Assembly: GCF_029223525.1 (NCBI RefSeq)
Contig: NZ_JARHTQ010000015.1
Span: 119,890 to 183,889, forward strand
Direction of reading: 5' to 3'
DNA length: 64,000 nucleotides
DNA from: Streptantibioticus ferralitis
GTDB lineage: Bacteria; Actinomycetota; Actinomycetes; Streptomycetales; Streptomycetaceae
The stretch's first letter is position 1, and the number at the start of each line of letters is the position of its first letter. Below are positions 1 through 9,270 of this stretch, piece after piece. Made by a program: the position numbers and the translations under genes. The notes under the pieces are model-generated. The model ran no database searches and was not told the DNA's origin. It saw only the letters and a program-made list of their open reading frames with translations.

Positions 1-3000
1 CTCGATACGCCGAGGTCGGCGAGGAGTTGCTGGCGACGCGTCACTTCGCCTTGTAGGCGACCGAGCAGCCGTACCAGCCGCTCCGTCTCGTCTCGGGTGA
101 CGATGCCTCCGCAGTGTGGCAGCCGCGTGAGCGGCAGCAGGACGTTGGCGCCGCAATCCACCCCGTAGATGTGTATGTCGGAGGGAGAGGCTGTCATGGC
201 CAGCGATGCGGCGATCGTCCGCAGAGCGGTGGACCGGCCGGAGCGTGGGCCGCCGATGATCAGCAGGTGTTCGCCGTCGACCAGGTCGAGCGACAACGGG
301 GCACGGGCCTGACGGGCTGGCACGTCGACCACCCCGAAGATGGCCGCAGGCACATCCCCGTGTGCAGGCTCCTTCGATTCATAGAGCTCGGCGACGGTAA
401 TCTGCTTGGGCAGCGGCGGCAACCACGGGCTGCGGGGCTTGCCGAAGCCCATCTGCTGGGATCCGGCGCGGATGGCGTCGACCAGGACCGCCAAGTCGGT
501 CTGCATCGTACCGTCGTCACCATCGTCCGCGGTCCTGGGCAGAGATCGCCCGACGGAGGGCCAGGGCAAGGGGACGACGCTGGCAGTCGGCTTCGAAGAC
601 TGTCCCGGACGTCGCCCTCCGATGCGCGCAGACTGCACCGCGACCAGCGCCTGTGCTCCGGAACGTACGTACATCCGACCCGGGGTCGACTTCGAGATGG
701 CGCCAGCGTCAGGCGCATCGATGACGTCCGAGGACTCGCCAGCGTCTGTCACACGCAGCGCGATCCGCAAGTTGGTGTTGGCACGGATGTCCGCACTGAC
801 CACACCGGCGGGGCGCTGAGTGGCGAGGACCAGGTGCACACCGAGCGAGCGACCGCGGCGGGCGATATCCACCAAGCCCTCGACGAAATCAGGGAGTTCA
901 GCGACGAGGGAAGCGAACTCGTCGATGATCAGGACGAGGCGGGGCATCGGCTCGAGTTCGGGGCGCAGCCGACGGGTGTCGGCATAGTCCTCGATGTCCT
1001 TCGCACGCGCCTCGAAGAGGATTTCCTCGCGGCGCCTGAGTTCTGCGGCGAGCGAGGCGAGAGCGCGCTCGGTGAGGTGAGCGTCGAGGTCGCTGACCAT
1101 GCCGACGGTGTGCGGTAGCCGAGCACAGTCCTGGAAGGCGCTGCCGCCTTTGTAGTCGATGAGGACGTAGTTGAGGGCGTCGGGCCGGTTGTGGGCGGCA
1201 AGTGAGGTGATGATCGTCTGAAGGAGCTCGGACTTTCCCGCTCCGGTGGTTCCGGCGACGAGTGCGTGCGGTCCGTCGCCGTGAACGTCAAGGAAGAAGG
1301 TGCCGTCCGCACCCACGCCGATGGGGGCACGGGTGGTGGCGCCTCCGGCACGCCACAGCCGTTCGATGTCGGTGCCGGTCGGGTCGGGCATGCCGAGCAG
1401 GGTCAGCAGGCGCGCAGCTGACGGCAAGGCGCTGTCGGCATCGTCGCGGCTCACATCGCGGATCGGAGCGAGTGAGCGTGCGAGAAGGTCGCACCAGGGG
1501 CCGGAGACCTGGTCAGCGAGGACGTCCCCGAGCGCTTCGAGCCCTGCACCGCGCAGGTGGAGGCGGTCCGTTGCGCCGGGAGGCCAGCAGATCGCGGCCT
1601 GGCACTCCTCAGGCAGAAGGCGTTCGTCCTCGTCGATGCAGAGCGCGAAAATCCCGTGCAGCGGGCCTTCCTGGAGGAGCTGCGGAACGCCCGGGGCTCG
1701 GCGCAGCAGGCGCGCCCCGTCGAGGACGACCAGGATGTACGGGTCCGGGCGCAGCCGTGCCGGACCTGCCATCTGGGAGCTGGCGTCCTTGCGACGGTTG
1801 AGTTCACCCAGCAGCTCGTTAACCCGGCGGCCGATGGTCTCCGAGTCGCTCCCCACCAGGGCGACACAGTCCTGCCCTTGCTGAGGGCTCGCGTGGGGCA
1901 GCCAGCGCGCCCAATCCCAGACTCCACTGGAGTCGCGAACCGATGAGAGAACCACGACAGACAGATCACGAGGACTGTGGAGGACAACGGCCTGGGCGGC
2001 AAGCCACCGTGCCGTGACGAGCGCCTGAGGCCGTGCCCCGGCGAGTCCCACTACACCAAGCTTGGTGAACGGAAGAAGAACCGGCACGTCATGTACGGCG
2101 GGTACCTCGGGGGGCGGCTCGTCAGATCCCGTTCCAGGCGCGGGGACAAGCTCAATGTCCGCGGGGAGGTCTGCGACGCCGATGCGGAGCAGTAGGGCGT
2201 CCGGATCGGTGATGCGGCGCTCCCAAAGGCGACGACGAGGCCCGGTCGCGAACAGCAGGAGGGAGGCGGCGTCAGGGTGTGCGGTGCGGCGAGCCTGCTG
2301 GTCGACACGCGTCAGGCGGACCAGCTCAGAATCGTACTTGTCCTTCTCCTCTTTGTACTGCTTCAGCGACGTCCGGTGCTTCTTCTTGCCTTCGCGGTTA
2401 TGGCTGAACCACTCACCGATCATCAAGGCAGGGGTCATCGCGCAGAACAGCAGCGAGTACAGCTGTTTGGACGTCAGGTACATCAGCAGCCCGAACACCG
2501 CTGGCGCAATCATGGCGATGAGCCGGAACGGTGTGCGCTCCGCCTTGCCAGGGGCCCGCGGGACCACAAGTCGGGAACGCTGGGGAAGGGAGTTCAGCCT
2601 CGGCGGCCGGTTGTAGGCGAGACCGCCCTCGCCCATGGGCATGAGGTGCGCGTCAGGCTCTGCGGGGGCGTCGAGGACGAACAGAGACGCCCCGCACTTG
2701 ACCAGAGCACCCCGGGGCCATTCGCGCTCACCCTCAACAGGCTCGTTGTCGAGCAGTACCGGCACGCTCATGCCTCGTCGGGCAAGCTTCACCTGGCCGT
2801 CGGCAGCGATACTCACGCAGAGCGCTTCGTGGGGCAGGCGTGTATCCGGGACAGTGATGGTGCACCTATCTGCAGAGCCGACGGTCGTGACGCCGACAGC
2901 CAGGCGTGCAACTCGGCCGGCGCCGGGCCCACCGACGACCTTGAGTTCGTAATGCCCGGACGGCTCACCTGCGCGCAGGTACGGGCCGATGGCGTCATCG

Positions 3001-3269
3001 ACGGATATCCGCATACCGTCCCGCAGCACGTCGCTCACGCGCGCATCAGGGTCACAACGGCGCCCGTCCGCCCACAGAACCGGGGCGTCGGCGCGACCGG
3101 CGAATCGCGGATCGTAGGGAACACCCGGCAGCGCCGTAACCACGGCAGAGTCGGTAGTCGGCGGCGACAGTGCCTTGGCCACCTCGGCGACGCTCGCGTC
3201 CTCCTCCACATTCAGAAGGACGTCCTGTGGTTCCACACCTTGCTGGACCACAGTCACTGACACCCTCAT
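1..3269 (-). CDS. FHA-FtsK/SpoIIIE ATPase, EccC/EssC-like type VII secretion motor (partial, 3' end outside window)
   Basis: About 1089 residues are visible and the C-terminus lies beyond base 1. Start is ATG at 3269, with GGGGAGG about 10 bases upstream. An FHA-like domain lies near residues 105-190 (VGSADRCTITVPD, then LPHEAL). Two hydrophobic segments follow at about 240-285 (FGLLMYLT, YSLLFCAMTPALM). The first FtsK/SpoIIIE ATPase domain has Walker A GTTGAGKSEL near residue 676 and Walker B LVLIIDEF near 777, and a second domain begins with GGPRSGRSTAL near 1010. In type VII systems this membrane ATPase drives export of WXG100 substrates. The N-terminal FHA plus paired membrane helices resemble Firmicute EssC more than mycobacterial EccC. 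No WXG100 gene is in view, so the link to secretion is by family only. Confidence 0.85.
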   Translation of the reverse strand, partial: MRVSVTVVQQGVEPQDVLLNVEEDASVAEVAKALSPPTTDSAVVTALPGVPYDPRFAGRADAPVLWADGRRCDPDARVSDVLRDGMRISVDDAIGPYLRAGEPSGHYELKVVGGPGAGRVARLAVGVTTVGSADRCTITVPDTRLPHEALCVSIAADGQVKLARRGMSVPVLLDNEPVEGEREWPRGALVKCGASLFVLDAPAEPDAHLMPMGEGGLAYNRPPRLNSLPQRSRLVVPRAPGKAERTPFRLIAMIAPAVFGLLMYLTSKQLYSLLFCAMTPALMIGEWFSHNREGKKKHRTSLKQYKEEKDKYDSELVRLTRVDQQARRTAHPDAASLLLFATGPRRRLWERRITDPDALLLRIGVADLPADIELVPAPGTGSDEPPPEVPAVHDVPVLLPFTKLGVVGLAGARPQALVTARWLAAQAVVLHSPRDLSVVVLSSVRDSSGVWDWARWLPHASPQQGQDCVALVGSDSETIGRRVNELLGELNRRKDASSQMAGPARLRPDPYILVVLDGARLLRRAPGVPQLLQEGPLHGIFALCIDEDERLLPEECQAAICWPPGATDRLHLRGAGLEALGDVLADQVSGPWCDLLARSLAPIRDVSRDDADSALPSAARLLTLLGMPDPTGTDIERLWRAGGATTRAPIGVGADGTFFLDVHGDGPHALVAGTTGAGKSELLQTIITSLAAHNRPDALNYVLIDYKGGSAFQDCARLPHTVGMVSDLDAHLTERALASLAAELRRREEILFEARAKDIEDYADTRRLRPELEPMPRLVLIIDEFASLVAELPDFVEGLVDIARRGRSLGVHLVLATQRPAGVVSADIRANTNLRIALRVTDAGESSDVIDAPDAGAISKSTPGRMYVRSGAQALVAVQSARIGGRRPGQSSKPTASVVPLPWPSVGRSLPRTADDGDDGTMQTDLAVLVDAIRAGSQQMGFGKPRSPWLPPLPKQITVAELYESKEPAHGDVPAAIFGVVDVPARQARAPLSLDLVDGEHLLIIGGPRSGRSTALRTIAASLAMTASPSDIHIYGVDCGANVLLPLTRLPHCGGIVTRDETERLVRLLGRLQGEVTRRQQLLADLGVS

Positions 3270-3631
3270 CGACCGTGTTCCTCCCCAGAGACCCGGCGGT
3301 CCTGCTGCTCCGATACGTCTGCTGAGGCTATCTCGCTCCTTCGTGCGTCAAGAGGCAGGTCATTACATCGCGTTGACCCGGCAGTGCCCGAATCGGTACT
3401 GAGCGTCTTACATTTCGGCACTGTTGCTCCGGATGGCATGAGGTTCGTCAGGGCCGCTTGGCCCTCAGTGTCGAAGTGGGCTGTTCGGTGGGTCGACCTC
3501 GCGTAGGAGCGCGACGCAAGCTCAAAGCCCCACGCGCCTACCCCGCTTCGGCTGGCCGGATAGCGCATCGGTGGATGCAGCGGCCGACAGACAGCGGCGG
3601 TGTTGTCGGTGGCAGTGTTTAGCGTGGTCTC
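3270..3631. other. intergenic region between divergent genes, no gene seen
   Basis: This 362-base gap separates the leftward FHA-FtsK gene from the rightward hypothetical gene and must hold both promoters. Open frames in it show no codon bias. I see no clear hairpin or repeat apart from the ribosome binding site of the leftward gene near 3280-3286. Confidence 0.4.
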
Positions 3632-4267
3632 ATGGGGATCACCACGGCATGGGCGATCAGCGCCCATAACGATGCGTTCATCGAAGGCCTGGCGCCGCGA
3701 ATACAGCCGCTGATAGAGGCCGAGTGCAGCGATCCGGTGGCATGCGAGCGCTGGCGGCGCTGGCAGGCCGAGCCATTGCCGGATTACCGTACTTGGCGGG
3801 ACGTCGAGTCGGGGTCGCCCATAGCAGAAGCTATCGGCTCCTTCCTGAAGTTGACCGCCTCCGGCCAGTACATCCAGGAGATGTATGACGGCGGTGGCTG
3901 TGACGAGTTCTGGCTGATCGAGGACGTCTGGGGGGTGAGCGAGGACGCGGAGCGGATGTTCCTGTCCGTACAGTCCAAAACTCATGCGCTGTCCGCCTTC
4001 TTCCACGCTATCGGGCCGAATCGCGCGGCGCTGCTTCCGGGCTGGTGCGGGAACTTTCTGCTCACGTCGGCCGAGGTACGCGACAGCCTGCCGCAGGTGG
4101 AGCGCGCCCTGACCTTCACCGATGAGGAACGGGCGGCGGCGGCGAGCCGGATATGGCTGGATGATGGTCCAGACGAAGAGAGCGTGCTGGACGGACCGCT
4201 TCGGCAGTGGCGGCAGGCTGCCGCCGCGGGACTCGGCTTGTGCGGTGTCTCATTGACGATCTATTGA
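3632..4267 (+). CDS. hypothetical protein, 211 residues
   Basis: I do not recognise this family. The protein is acidic and rich in Trp and Glu (RWRRWQAEPLPDY, GGCDEFWLIEDVWG). It has no signal peptide, membrane segment or zinc motif, and its composition is that of a soluble globular protein. Third codon positions are G/C-rich, which supports real coding over the antisense frame. The ATG at 3632 lacks a strong ribosome binding site. It stands alone, and the gene to its right appears broken. Its size and acidity would suit an immunity or accessory protein, but nothing in the sequence proves this. Confidence 0.65.
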   Translation: MGITTAWAISAHNDAFIEGLAPRIQPLIEAECSDPVACERWRRWQAEPLPDYRTWRDVESGSPIAEAIGSFLKLTASGQYIQEMYDGGGCDEFWLIEDVWGVSEDAERMFLSVQSKTHALSAFFHAIGPNRAALLPGWCGNFLLTSAEVRDSLPQVERALTFTDEERAAAASRIWLDDGPDEESVLDGPLRQWRQAAAAGLGLCGVSLTIY

Positions 4268-4317
4268 CGCCGCTGTCCTGGTCGGCGTGTCCCGACAGCC
4301 GCATATCGCCAGAGCCG

Positions 4318-4555
4318 CCCATCGAACAACTGCCAGACCTAACAGCGGTAGTCGCCACCGAGCACAACCTGCACTCCCTGCTGGCCCGACGCCGCGCAGC
4401 CCGCCGTGACCTCACCATCCCCGCACGCCTCGAAGACCTCCCCATCCCCCTCGCCTTCGCGCTCGGCGCCCAAGCAGTGCAGGAAATCGGCCTCGACCAC
4501 GCACGCCGCCCGCCCCTGCCCACTACTCCCCCAAAGCCGCCCGGCCCCACGGAGT
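4318..4555 (+). pseudogene. remnant of an unidentified coding sequence
   Basis: About 75 codons here have strongly G/C third positions and give a protein-like stretch (IEQLPDLTAVVATEH, then LPIPLAFALGAQAVQEIG, ending in a Pro-rich run). Codon bias collapses on both sides, and no start codon with a ribosome binding site precedes it. It looks like the surviving middle of a gene. I cannot name the family. Confidence 0.35.
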
Positions 4556-4796
4556 GCCTGGTTTGTACTACCCCCTCGGCGAGAGCCCGTCTGCCTCCAG
4601 TTGGGCAGCGCTGCAACAGCTCATGCGCCATCTTCGTCCCACAAGCGAAAAGCAAGGCTGAAGATCTACTGCTCCGGCGCGACGTCCTGTGGTTGGCTTC
4701 GTTGTCCTTCATGCGGGATGGGTGTGTCGACGGGCGGCCCGCCTCGGCGTCGGCCTTGACCAAGCCCCGCGAAGGCTGGTCCGCTTGGAGGACGAG

Positions 4797-4913
4797 GTGT
4801 CGTACTGGGGGTGGGCCTTCGTGGTCAGATCGGAGCTGTGTGCGCTGCTTTGGGTGGACCGCGGCCAGGCGGACACGGACAGGCTCGTGACCAACGCGGA
4901 GGCGCGCGCATGA
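4797..4913 (+). CDS. small ORF translationally overlapping the NB-ARC gene
   Basis: This 38-residue frame (VSYWGWAFVVRSELCALL, ending AEARA) starts with GTG after GGAGGACGAG and ends in a TGA that overlaps the next gene's ATG as ATGA. The overlap and spacing suggest translational coupling. The same frame is open upstream to 4689, so a 74-residue version starting with GTG there is possible. No family is recognised. It may be a leader or the tail of a decayed gene. Confidence 0.35.
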   Translation: MSYWGWAFVVRSELCALLWVDRGQADTDRLVTNAEARA

Positions 4914-7690
4914 GGCTCCGCCAGGGCATCACTATCGCCGTCGTCGCCGGTGGTGGCGCGCTGACGACAATGCTCGTGGGGCTCGTCACGAACGCGGTGT
5001 CCAGCCAGTCGCGTTGGCCCGGATGGCTGGGATGGATACAGCGGCACCCTTGGCTCTCGTTCGTCATGCTGGGCGTGGCGACAGTCGGGTTAACCGCGTT
5101 GCTCGCCGCGCTGTCCGAGAGCCGCGGGCCCACGCTGAGTGCTGAGCCGCCGCCTCGGCCGAAAGATGACGCGGGCCCGCCGGGTGCCGCGCTGGTGCTG
5201 CGGTCGCTGCCGCGCGACTCTGCGGCGTTCACTGATCGGTCCGCCGAGCTGGAGCGGCTGGAGGTGTCGGTGCGGGCGTCGCAGGAGAGGGGCGAGGCGC
5301 TGCCCGTTCATGTGATCGACGGGATGGCAGGGGTTGGGAAGACCAGCTTCGCGGTCCACGCCGGGCATGTGCTCTCGGAGCGGTTTCCAGATGGTCAGCT
5401 CTTTGTGAACCTCAACGGGCACACGCCGGGGCGGAGCCCGGTGCAGGCTGTCGAAGCGCTGGCCTCGCTGCTGGCGGCTGCCGGTGTGCCGACGCAGCAG
5501 ATCCCGGTCGGCGATGACGTGGACGCGGTCACGGAGGCGCGGGCCGCCATATGGCGGAGCCGGCTCGCGGACAAGAAGGCGCTGCTCATCCTCGACAACG
5601 CGGCCAGCTACCGGCAGCTGGAGCCCCTGCTTCCAGGTAGTGGTGGCTGTCTGGTGCTGGTGACCAGTCGTAAGCGTCTTGCGGCGCACGAGGAGGTAGT
5701 CCTGCCGGTGGATGCGCTGCCGCCGGACGACGCGGTCAACCTGTTCGTACGGCTCAGCGGGCGGTCTGCCGACACCCTCGACCGGGGCGTGCTGGAAGAG
5801 TTGGTGCGGCTGTGCGGATACCTGCCGCTGGGGGTGTCGCTGCTCGCGGCACGACTGCGGCACCATCCGTCCTGGAGTGCCGAGGACCTACGGGAGCGGC
5901 TGGTGGCGGCCCGGGACCGGCTGGGGGAACTGCGCGCCGGGGAGCGCGCGGTTACCGCGACGTTCGATCTGTCCTTTCGGGATCTCACGCCAGAGCGTCA
6001 ACGTTTCTTCCAGTCTCTCGGCTTCTACCCTGGTACGGACCTCGACGCGTACGTCGGGGCCGCGCTCGGCTTGGTTTCGGTGGCAGCGGCCCGTAGCCAC
6101 CTCGACGCGCTCTACGACGCCCATCTGATCGACGAACACCCAGGGAGCCGCTACCGGCTTCATGATCTCTTACGCGACTACGCCCGCGGTTTCGCCGACG
6201 AGGGAGCCAGCATGGACCACGTTCAGGCTGTCCAGCGTGTGTGCACCTACTATCTGGCTGCGCTCGCCGCCGCGAACACCCACATCGTCCGCGGCGACGC
6301 GGTCGCAGCGTCCGCGCTGGACATCGCCTTCCGGGTGGAGCCCCCGCCCATGCAGACGCGTCCTGCGGCTCTGAGTTGGCTGGAGAACGAGCGGCCCAAC
6401 ATTTTGGCCTGCATCCGGCGGGCGAACAGCCTCGCCCTGCATGACCTGGTGATCCGCCTGGCCGCGGCCATGGCTCCCTTCCTGCGGCAGGCCGGCCCCT
6501 GGGACCAGGCCGTGGGCCTGCACCGGACGGCAGCCGAGGCCGCTCGGCACACCGGCGACCGGCGGGCCCTCGCCGGCGCGCTGGCCGAACTCGGAGTCGT
6601 ACGACGCTGCATGGCCGCCTACCCCGAAGCGACCGAAGCCCTAAACGAGGCAGTGCGGCAATACGAGACGGTCGGCGACCGGCGCGGAAAGGCGGATGCC
6701 CTGAACCAGGCGGGCATTGTCTGGTACCTGACCGCGGACAACGAAGCCGCGGCCCGAGCCCAGAGCGAGGCTCTCGCCCTCTACCGGGAGCTCGGCGACC
6801 GGCTCGGCCAAGCCAACGCGCTCGCGGACCTGGGCATGGTGCGCCGGCAGACGAGCCAGTTCGACGCGGCCGTGGAGGCGCAAAGCGAAGCCCTGTTGAT
6901 CTACCGTGAGCTGAACGACCGCTATGGGGAGGCCAACTCACTGCGGGACCTTGGCGTCGTGCACTGCCTCATGGGCGAGTACGAACGAGCCGCCCGACAA
7001 CACCGCGAAGCGCTCGACATCTACCGAGAGCTCGACGACCGGCACCACCAGGCCTACGCCCTCAACGAGTTGGGCGTGGTGTGTCGGCTGAGCGGTGATC
7101 TCGCCGGTGCCCGGGACGCTCACGCCCAGGCGCTGGAGCTCTTCACCGAGTTCGGCGACCGGTTCGGGCGCGCGAACAGCATCCGTCACCTCGGGGTACT
7201 GGAGCGCGTTTCTGGGAACGCCACGGAGGCGATCCGGCTGCTGGAAGAAGCCCTGGACGCCTATCGCGATCTGGGCAGTCGCGGGGGCGAGGCCGCCTCG
7301 CTGAGCGAGCTTGGAGCGGCTCTCGGGAACATCGGGAACCGAGACGGCGCTGTGGAGGCGTTCCAACGCAGCCTGGAGATCCTGAGCGAGCTGGGTGACC
7401 GGTGCGGCGAAGCTGAGGTGTTGAACCACTGGGGATCGCTGCTGCGCACCTGCGGTGACCAGGCCGCCGCCCGCGAACGCTTCGAGCGAGCGCTGACTGT
7501 GGCCCGTGACATCCGCTGCCCGCTGGAGGAAGCACGGGCACTGGAAGGCATCGGCCGCTGCGACTGGGCGGTCGACAGGCCCGTTCAGGCCGCAGGCTCG
7601 CTGCGTCAAGCACTGGCCATATACAGGAAGTTGGGCGCGGACCCGGCGGCTGACGACATCGAGCGACTGCTGACATCGCAGCCCGGATAG
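4910..7690 (+). CDS. membrane-anchored NB-ARC (STAND) ATPase with TPR repeats
   Basis: The protein has 926 residues from ATG 4910 (GGAGG 8 bases upstream); the frame is open further left, but this start fits the ribosome binding site. Two hydrophobic segments lie at about residues 8-28 and 45-65. An NB-ARC ATPase follows, with Walker A GMAGVGKTS near 139, Walker B ALLILDNAA near 225 and the plant R-protein-like LPLGVSLLAARL motif. From about residue 535 there are eight or more 40-residue TPR units of the form ALxxYRELGDRxGxANAL. It lacks the N-terminal DNA-binding domain of AfsR/SARP regulators. STAND ATPases of this layout sense a ligand or partner and then oligomerise. The gene lies 130 bases before a peptide and an FxsB-type enzyme, and FxSxx-COOH loci commonly encode a TPR/NB-ARC protein, so a role in that system is likely but inferred. 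Confidence 0.85.
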   Translation: MRLRQGITIAVVAGGGALTTMLVGLVTNAVSSQSRWPGWLGWIQRHPWLSFVMLGVATVGLTALLAALSESRGPTLSAEPPPRPKDDAGPPGAALVLRSLPRDSAAFTDRSAELERLEVSVRASQERGEALPVHVIDGMAGVGKTSFAVHAGHVLSERFPDGQLFVNLNGHTPGRSPVQAVEALASLLAAAGVPTQQIPVGDDVDAVTEARAAIWRSRLADKKALLILDNAASYRQLEPLLPGSGGCLVLVTSRKRLAAHEEVVLPVDALPPDDAVNLFVRLSGRSADTLDRGVLEELVRLCGYLPLGVSLLAARLRHHPSWSAEDLRERLVAARDRLGELRAGERAVTATFDLSFRDLTPERQRFFQSLGFYPGTDLDAYVGAALGLVSVAAARSHLDALYDAHLIDEHPGSRYRLHDLLRDYARGFADEGASMDHVQAVQRVCTYYLAALAAANTHIVRGDAVAASALDIAFRVEPPPMQTRPAALSWLENERPNILACIRRANSLALHDLVIRLAAAMAPFLRQAGPWDQAVGLHRTAAEAARHTGDRRALAGALAELGVVRRCMAAYPEATEALNEAVRQYETVGDRRGKADALNQAGIVWYLTADNEAAARAQSEALALYRELGDRLGQANALADLGMVRRQTSQFDAAVEAQSEALLIYRELNDRYGEANSLRDLGVVHCLMGEYERAARQHREALDIYRELDDRHHQAYALNELGVVCRLSGDLAGARDAHAQALELFTEFGDRFGRANSIRHLGVLERVSGNATEAIRLLEEALDAYRDLGSRGGEAASLSELGAALGNIGNRDGAVEAFQRSLEILSELGDRCGEAEVLNHWGSLLRTCGDQAAARERFERALTVARDIRCPLEEARALEGIGRCDWAVDRPVQAAGSLRQALAIYRKLGADPAADDIERLLTSQPG

Positions 7691-7820
7691 CCAGGCATGT
7701 GACCGGTTTCGGTATGCCGCCGCGAGCGGTACGGCTGTTACGTTGCCAGCTCATCTGTCGTCTCCACCGCCGTCGCACTGTGCCGGTCTGCCACGGTGTG
7801 CCCATCACGAGGAGCGCTGA

Positions 7821-8021
7821 ATGCCGTCACCCACGTCTGCTCCCGCGCCACACGCCTCGGCTCCCGTCGGCCCCGAGCCCGCGCAGGCGGCACAAGGCAC
7901 GGCGGTCTTGGACCGTGTCGCCGCCCGTATCCGGCAGCGGCTAGCGGCCGAGCAGGCCGCGACGAACCGCGTCGGCGACGGCTCCCACGCAGCCTCGATC
8001 ATCTGGCCCTGGCCACTGTGA
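7821..8021 (+). CDS. putative RiPP precursor peptide with C-terminal WPWPL
   Basis: A 66-residue peptide starts with ATG after GAGGAG. It has a Pro/Ala-rich N-terminus, an amphipathic leader-like helix (VLDRVAARIRQRL, then AEQAATNRV) and the C-terminal core ASIIWPWPL. The radical SAM gene begins 14 bases after its stop. In FxSxx-COOH loci a peptide of this size with a short aromatic C-terminal motif precedes the FxsB maturase. Here the terminal FxSxx is replaced by IIWPWPL. Two Trp residues separated by Pro are plausible sites for a radical SAM cyclophane (Trp carbon to a nearby side chain). Assignment as substrate rests on position, size and the conspicuous C-terminus. Confidence 0.7.
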   Translation: MPSPTSAPAPHASAPVGPEPAQAAQGTAVLDRVAARIRQRLAAEQAATNRVGDGSHAASIIWPWPL

Positions 8022-8034
8022 GCGCTACCGCTCG

Positions 8035-9195
8035 ATGACACCCCGGGAAGCCACCGCACCCTTTCAGACGTTCATCCTCAAGGTCGCGAACCGCTGCAAC
8101 ATCGACTGCGACTACTGCTACGTCTTCAACTCCACGGACCAAGCCTGGCGGCACCTTCCCGCCCGGATGAGCCTGGACGTGGCCCGAGTTGCGGGTCGAC
8201 GGATTGGTGAGCACGTCACGGCTCACGGGCTGCGTACGGTGCATGTCGTGCTGCACGGTGGCGAACCGCTGCTCGCCGGTCCTCGTCACATGGCCGACGT
8301 GCTCAGCGTTGTCCGGGATGGGATACCGGCGGATACGGCGGTCCGCTTCGAGCTCCAGACCAACGGGACGCTCCTCACGACGGTGTGGCTGAATCTCTTC
8401 GAGCAGTATGAGGTGGCCGTGGGCGTCAGCCTCGACGGGCCGCCAGCCGCGAACGACCGGCATCGGCTGACTCATGCCTCGCGATCGAGCGCCGCCTCGG
8501 CCGTACGCGGCATCGAACTCCTGCGGTCCCGACCGCACCTGTTCGCCGGACTGCTCGCCGTCGTGGACCTGGCCAACGACCCGGTGGAGGTCCACGACTA
8601 CCTGGCATCGTTCGATCCCCCAGTAATCGACTTCAACCTCCCGCACGGAACGCACGACCAGCCGCCCCACCGCAACGACCCGACCGTGCCCGAATACGGG
8701 CTGTGGATGAGCCGTGTCTACGACGCCTGGCTCGCCCGGCCCGACCACCGGCACAGCGTCCGGATGCTGGAAGACATCGTCGCGCTCACCTCCGGCGTAC
8801 ACGGCTCAGTGGAAACCCTCGGCCTCGCCCCGCCGACCAGCGTCGTAATCGAGTCCGACGGCACGATCGAAGGCGTGGACACCCTGCGATCCGTCGAGGA
8901 AGGTGCCTCCTGGCTAGGGCTCAACCTCGCCCACCACACCTTCGACGGTGCTCTTCGCCATCCGAAGCTTCAGCACCGGGAATACGGCATTACCGCGCTG
9001 GCCGACAAATGCCAGAGCTGCCCGCTGGTGGACGTGTGCGGCGGCGGCTACCTCCCGCATCGCTTCAGCGCCACCCGCGGCTACCGGAATCCATCCGTCT
9101 ACTGCGCAGACCTCGAGCACCTCATACGCCACGTCCACAACTCCCTACAGCAGCAGGGCTGGGACCCACACGCACCAACCGCCCCCTCCCCTTAG
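8035..9195 (+). CDS. radical SAM/SPASM peptide maturase, FxsB family
   Basis: The protein has 386 residues. The radical SAM motif CNIDCDYC (CxxxCxxC) lies near residue 22, in the context FQTFILKVANRC, which is typical of FxsB and three-residue cyclophane-forming enzymes. GGEPLL and the SAM-binding strands follow. The C-terminal SPASM-like region has CQSCPLVDVCGGGYLPHR and, later, NPSVYC, which bind an auxiliary Fe-S cluster. These enzymes use SAM and reducing equivalents to crosslink aromatic side chains in a precursor peptide. No ribosome binding site precedes ATG 8035, so translation is probably coupled to the peptide 14 bases upstream. The likely substrate is that peptide's WPWPL end. Confidence 0.85.
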   Translation: MTPREATAPFQTFILKVANRCNIDCDYCYVFNSTDQAWRHLPARMSLDVARVAGRRIGEHVTAHGLRTVHVVLHGGEPLLAGPRHMADVLSVVRDGIPADTAVRFELQTNGTLLTTVWLNLFEQYEVAVGVSLDGPPAANDRHRLTHASRSSAASAVRGIELLRSRPHLFAGLLAVVDLANDPVEVHDYLASFDPPVIDFNLPHGTHDQPPHRNDPTVPEYGLWMSRVYDAWLARPDHRHSVRMLEDIVALTSGVHGSVETLGLAPPTSVVIESDGTIEGVDTLRSVEEGASWLGLNLAHHTFDGALRHPKLQHREYGITALADKCQSCPLVDVCGGGYLPHRFSATRGYRNPSVYCADLEHLIRHVHNSLQQQGWDPHAPTAPSP

Positions 9196-9270
9196 CCACG
9201 CCGCACCCCCACAGGGGATCACGCGTTGGACCAAGCGAGTGCAGCGACTGAAGAACAACAGGAGACGCCG

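Noticed and set aside
3266..4006. A 246-codon minus-strand frame overlapping the hypothetical gene
   Set aside because: Codon third-position bias favours the plus-strand gene at 3632-4267, and the minus frame has no protein-like motifs.
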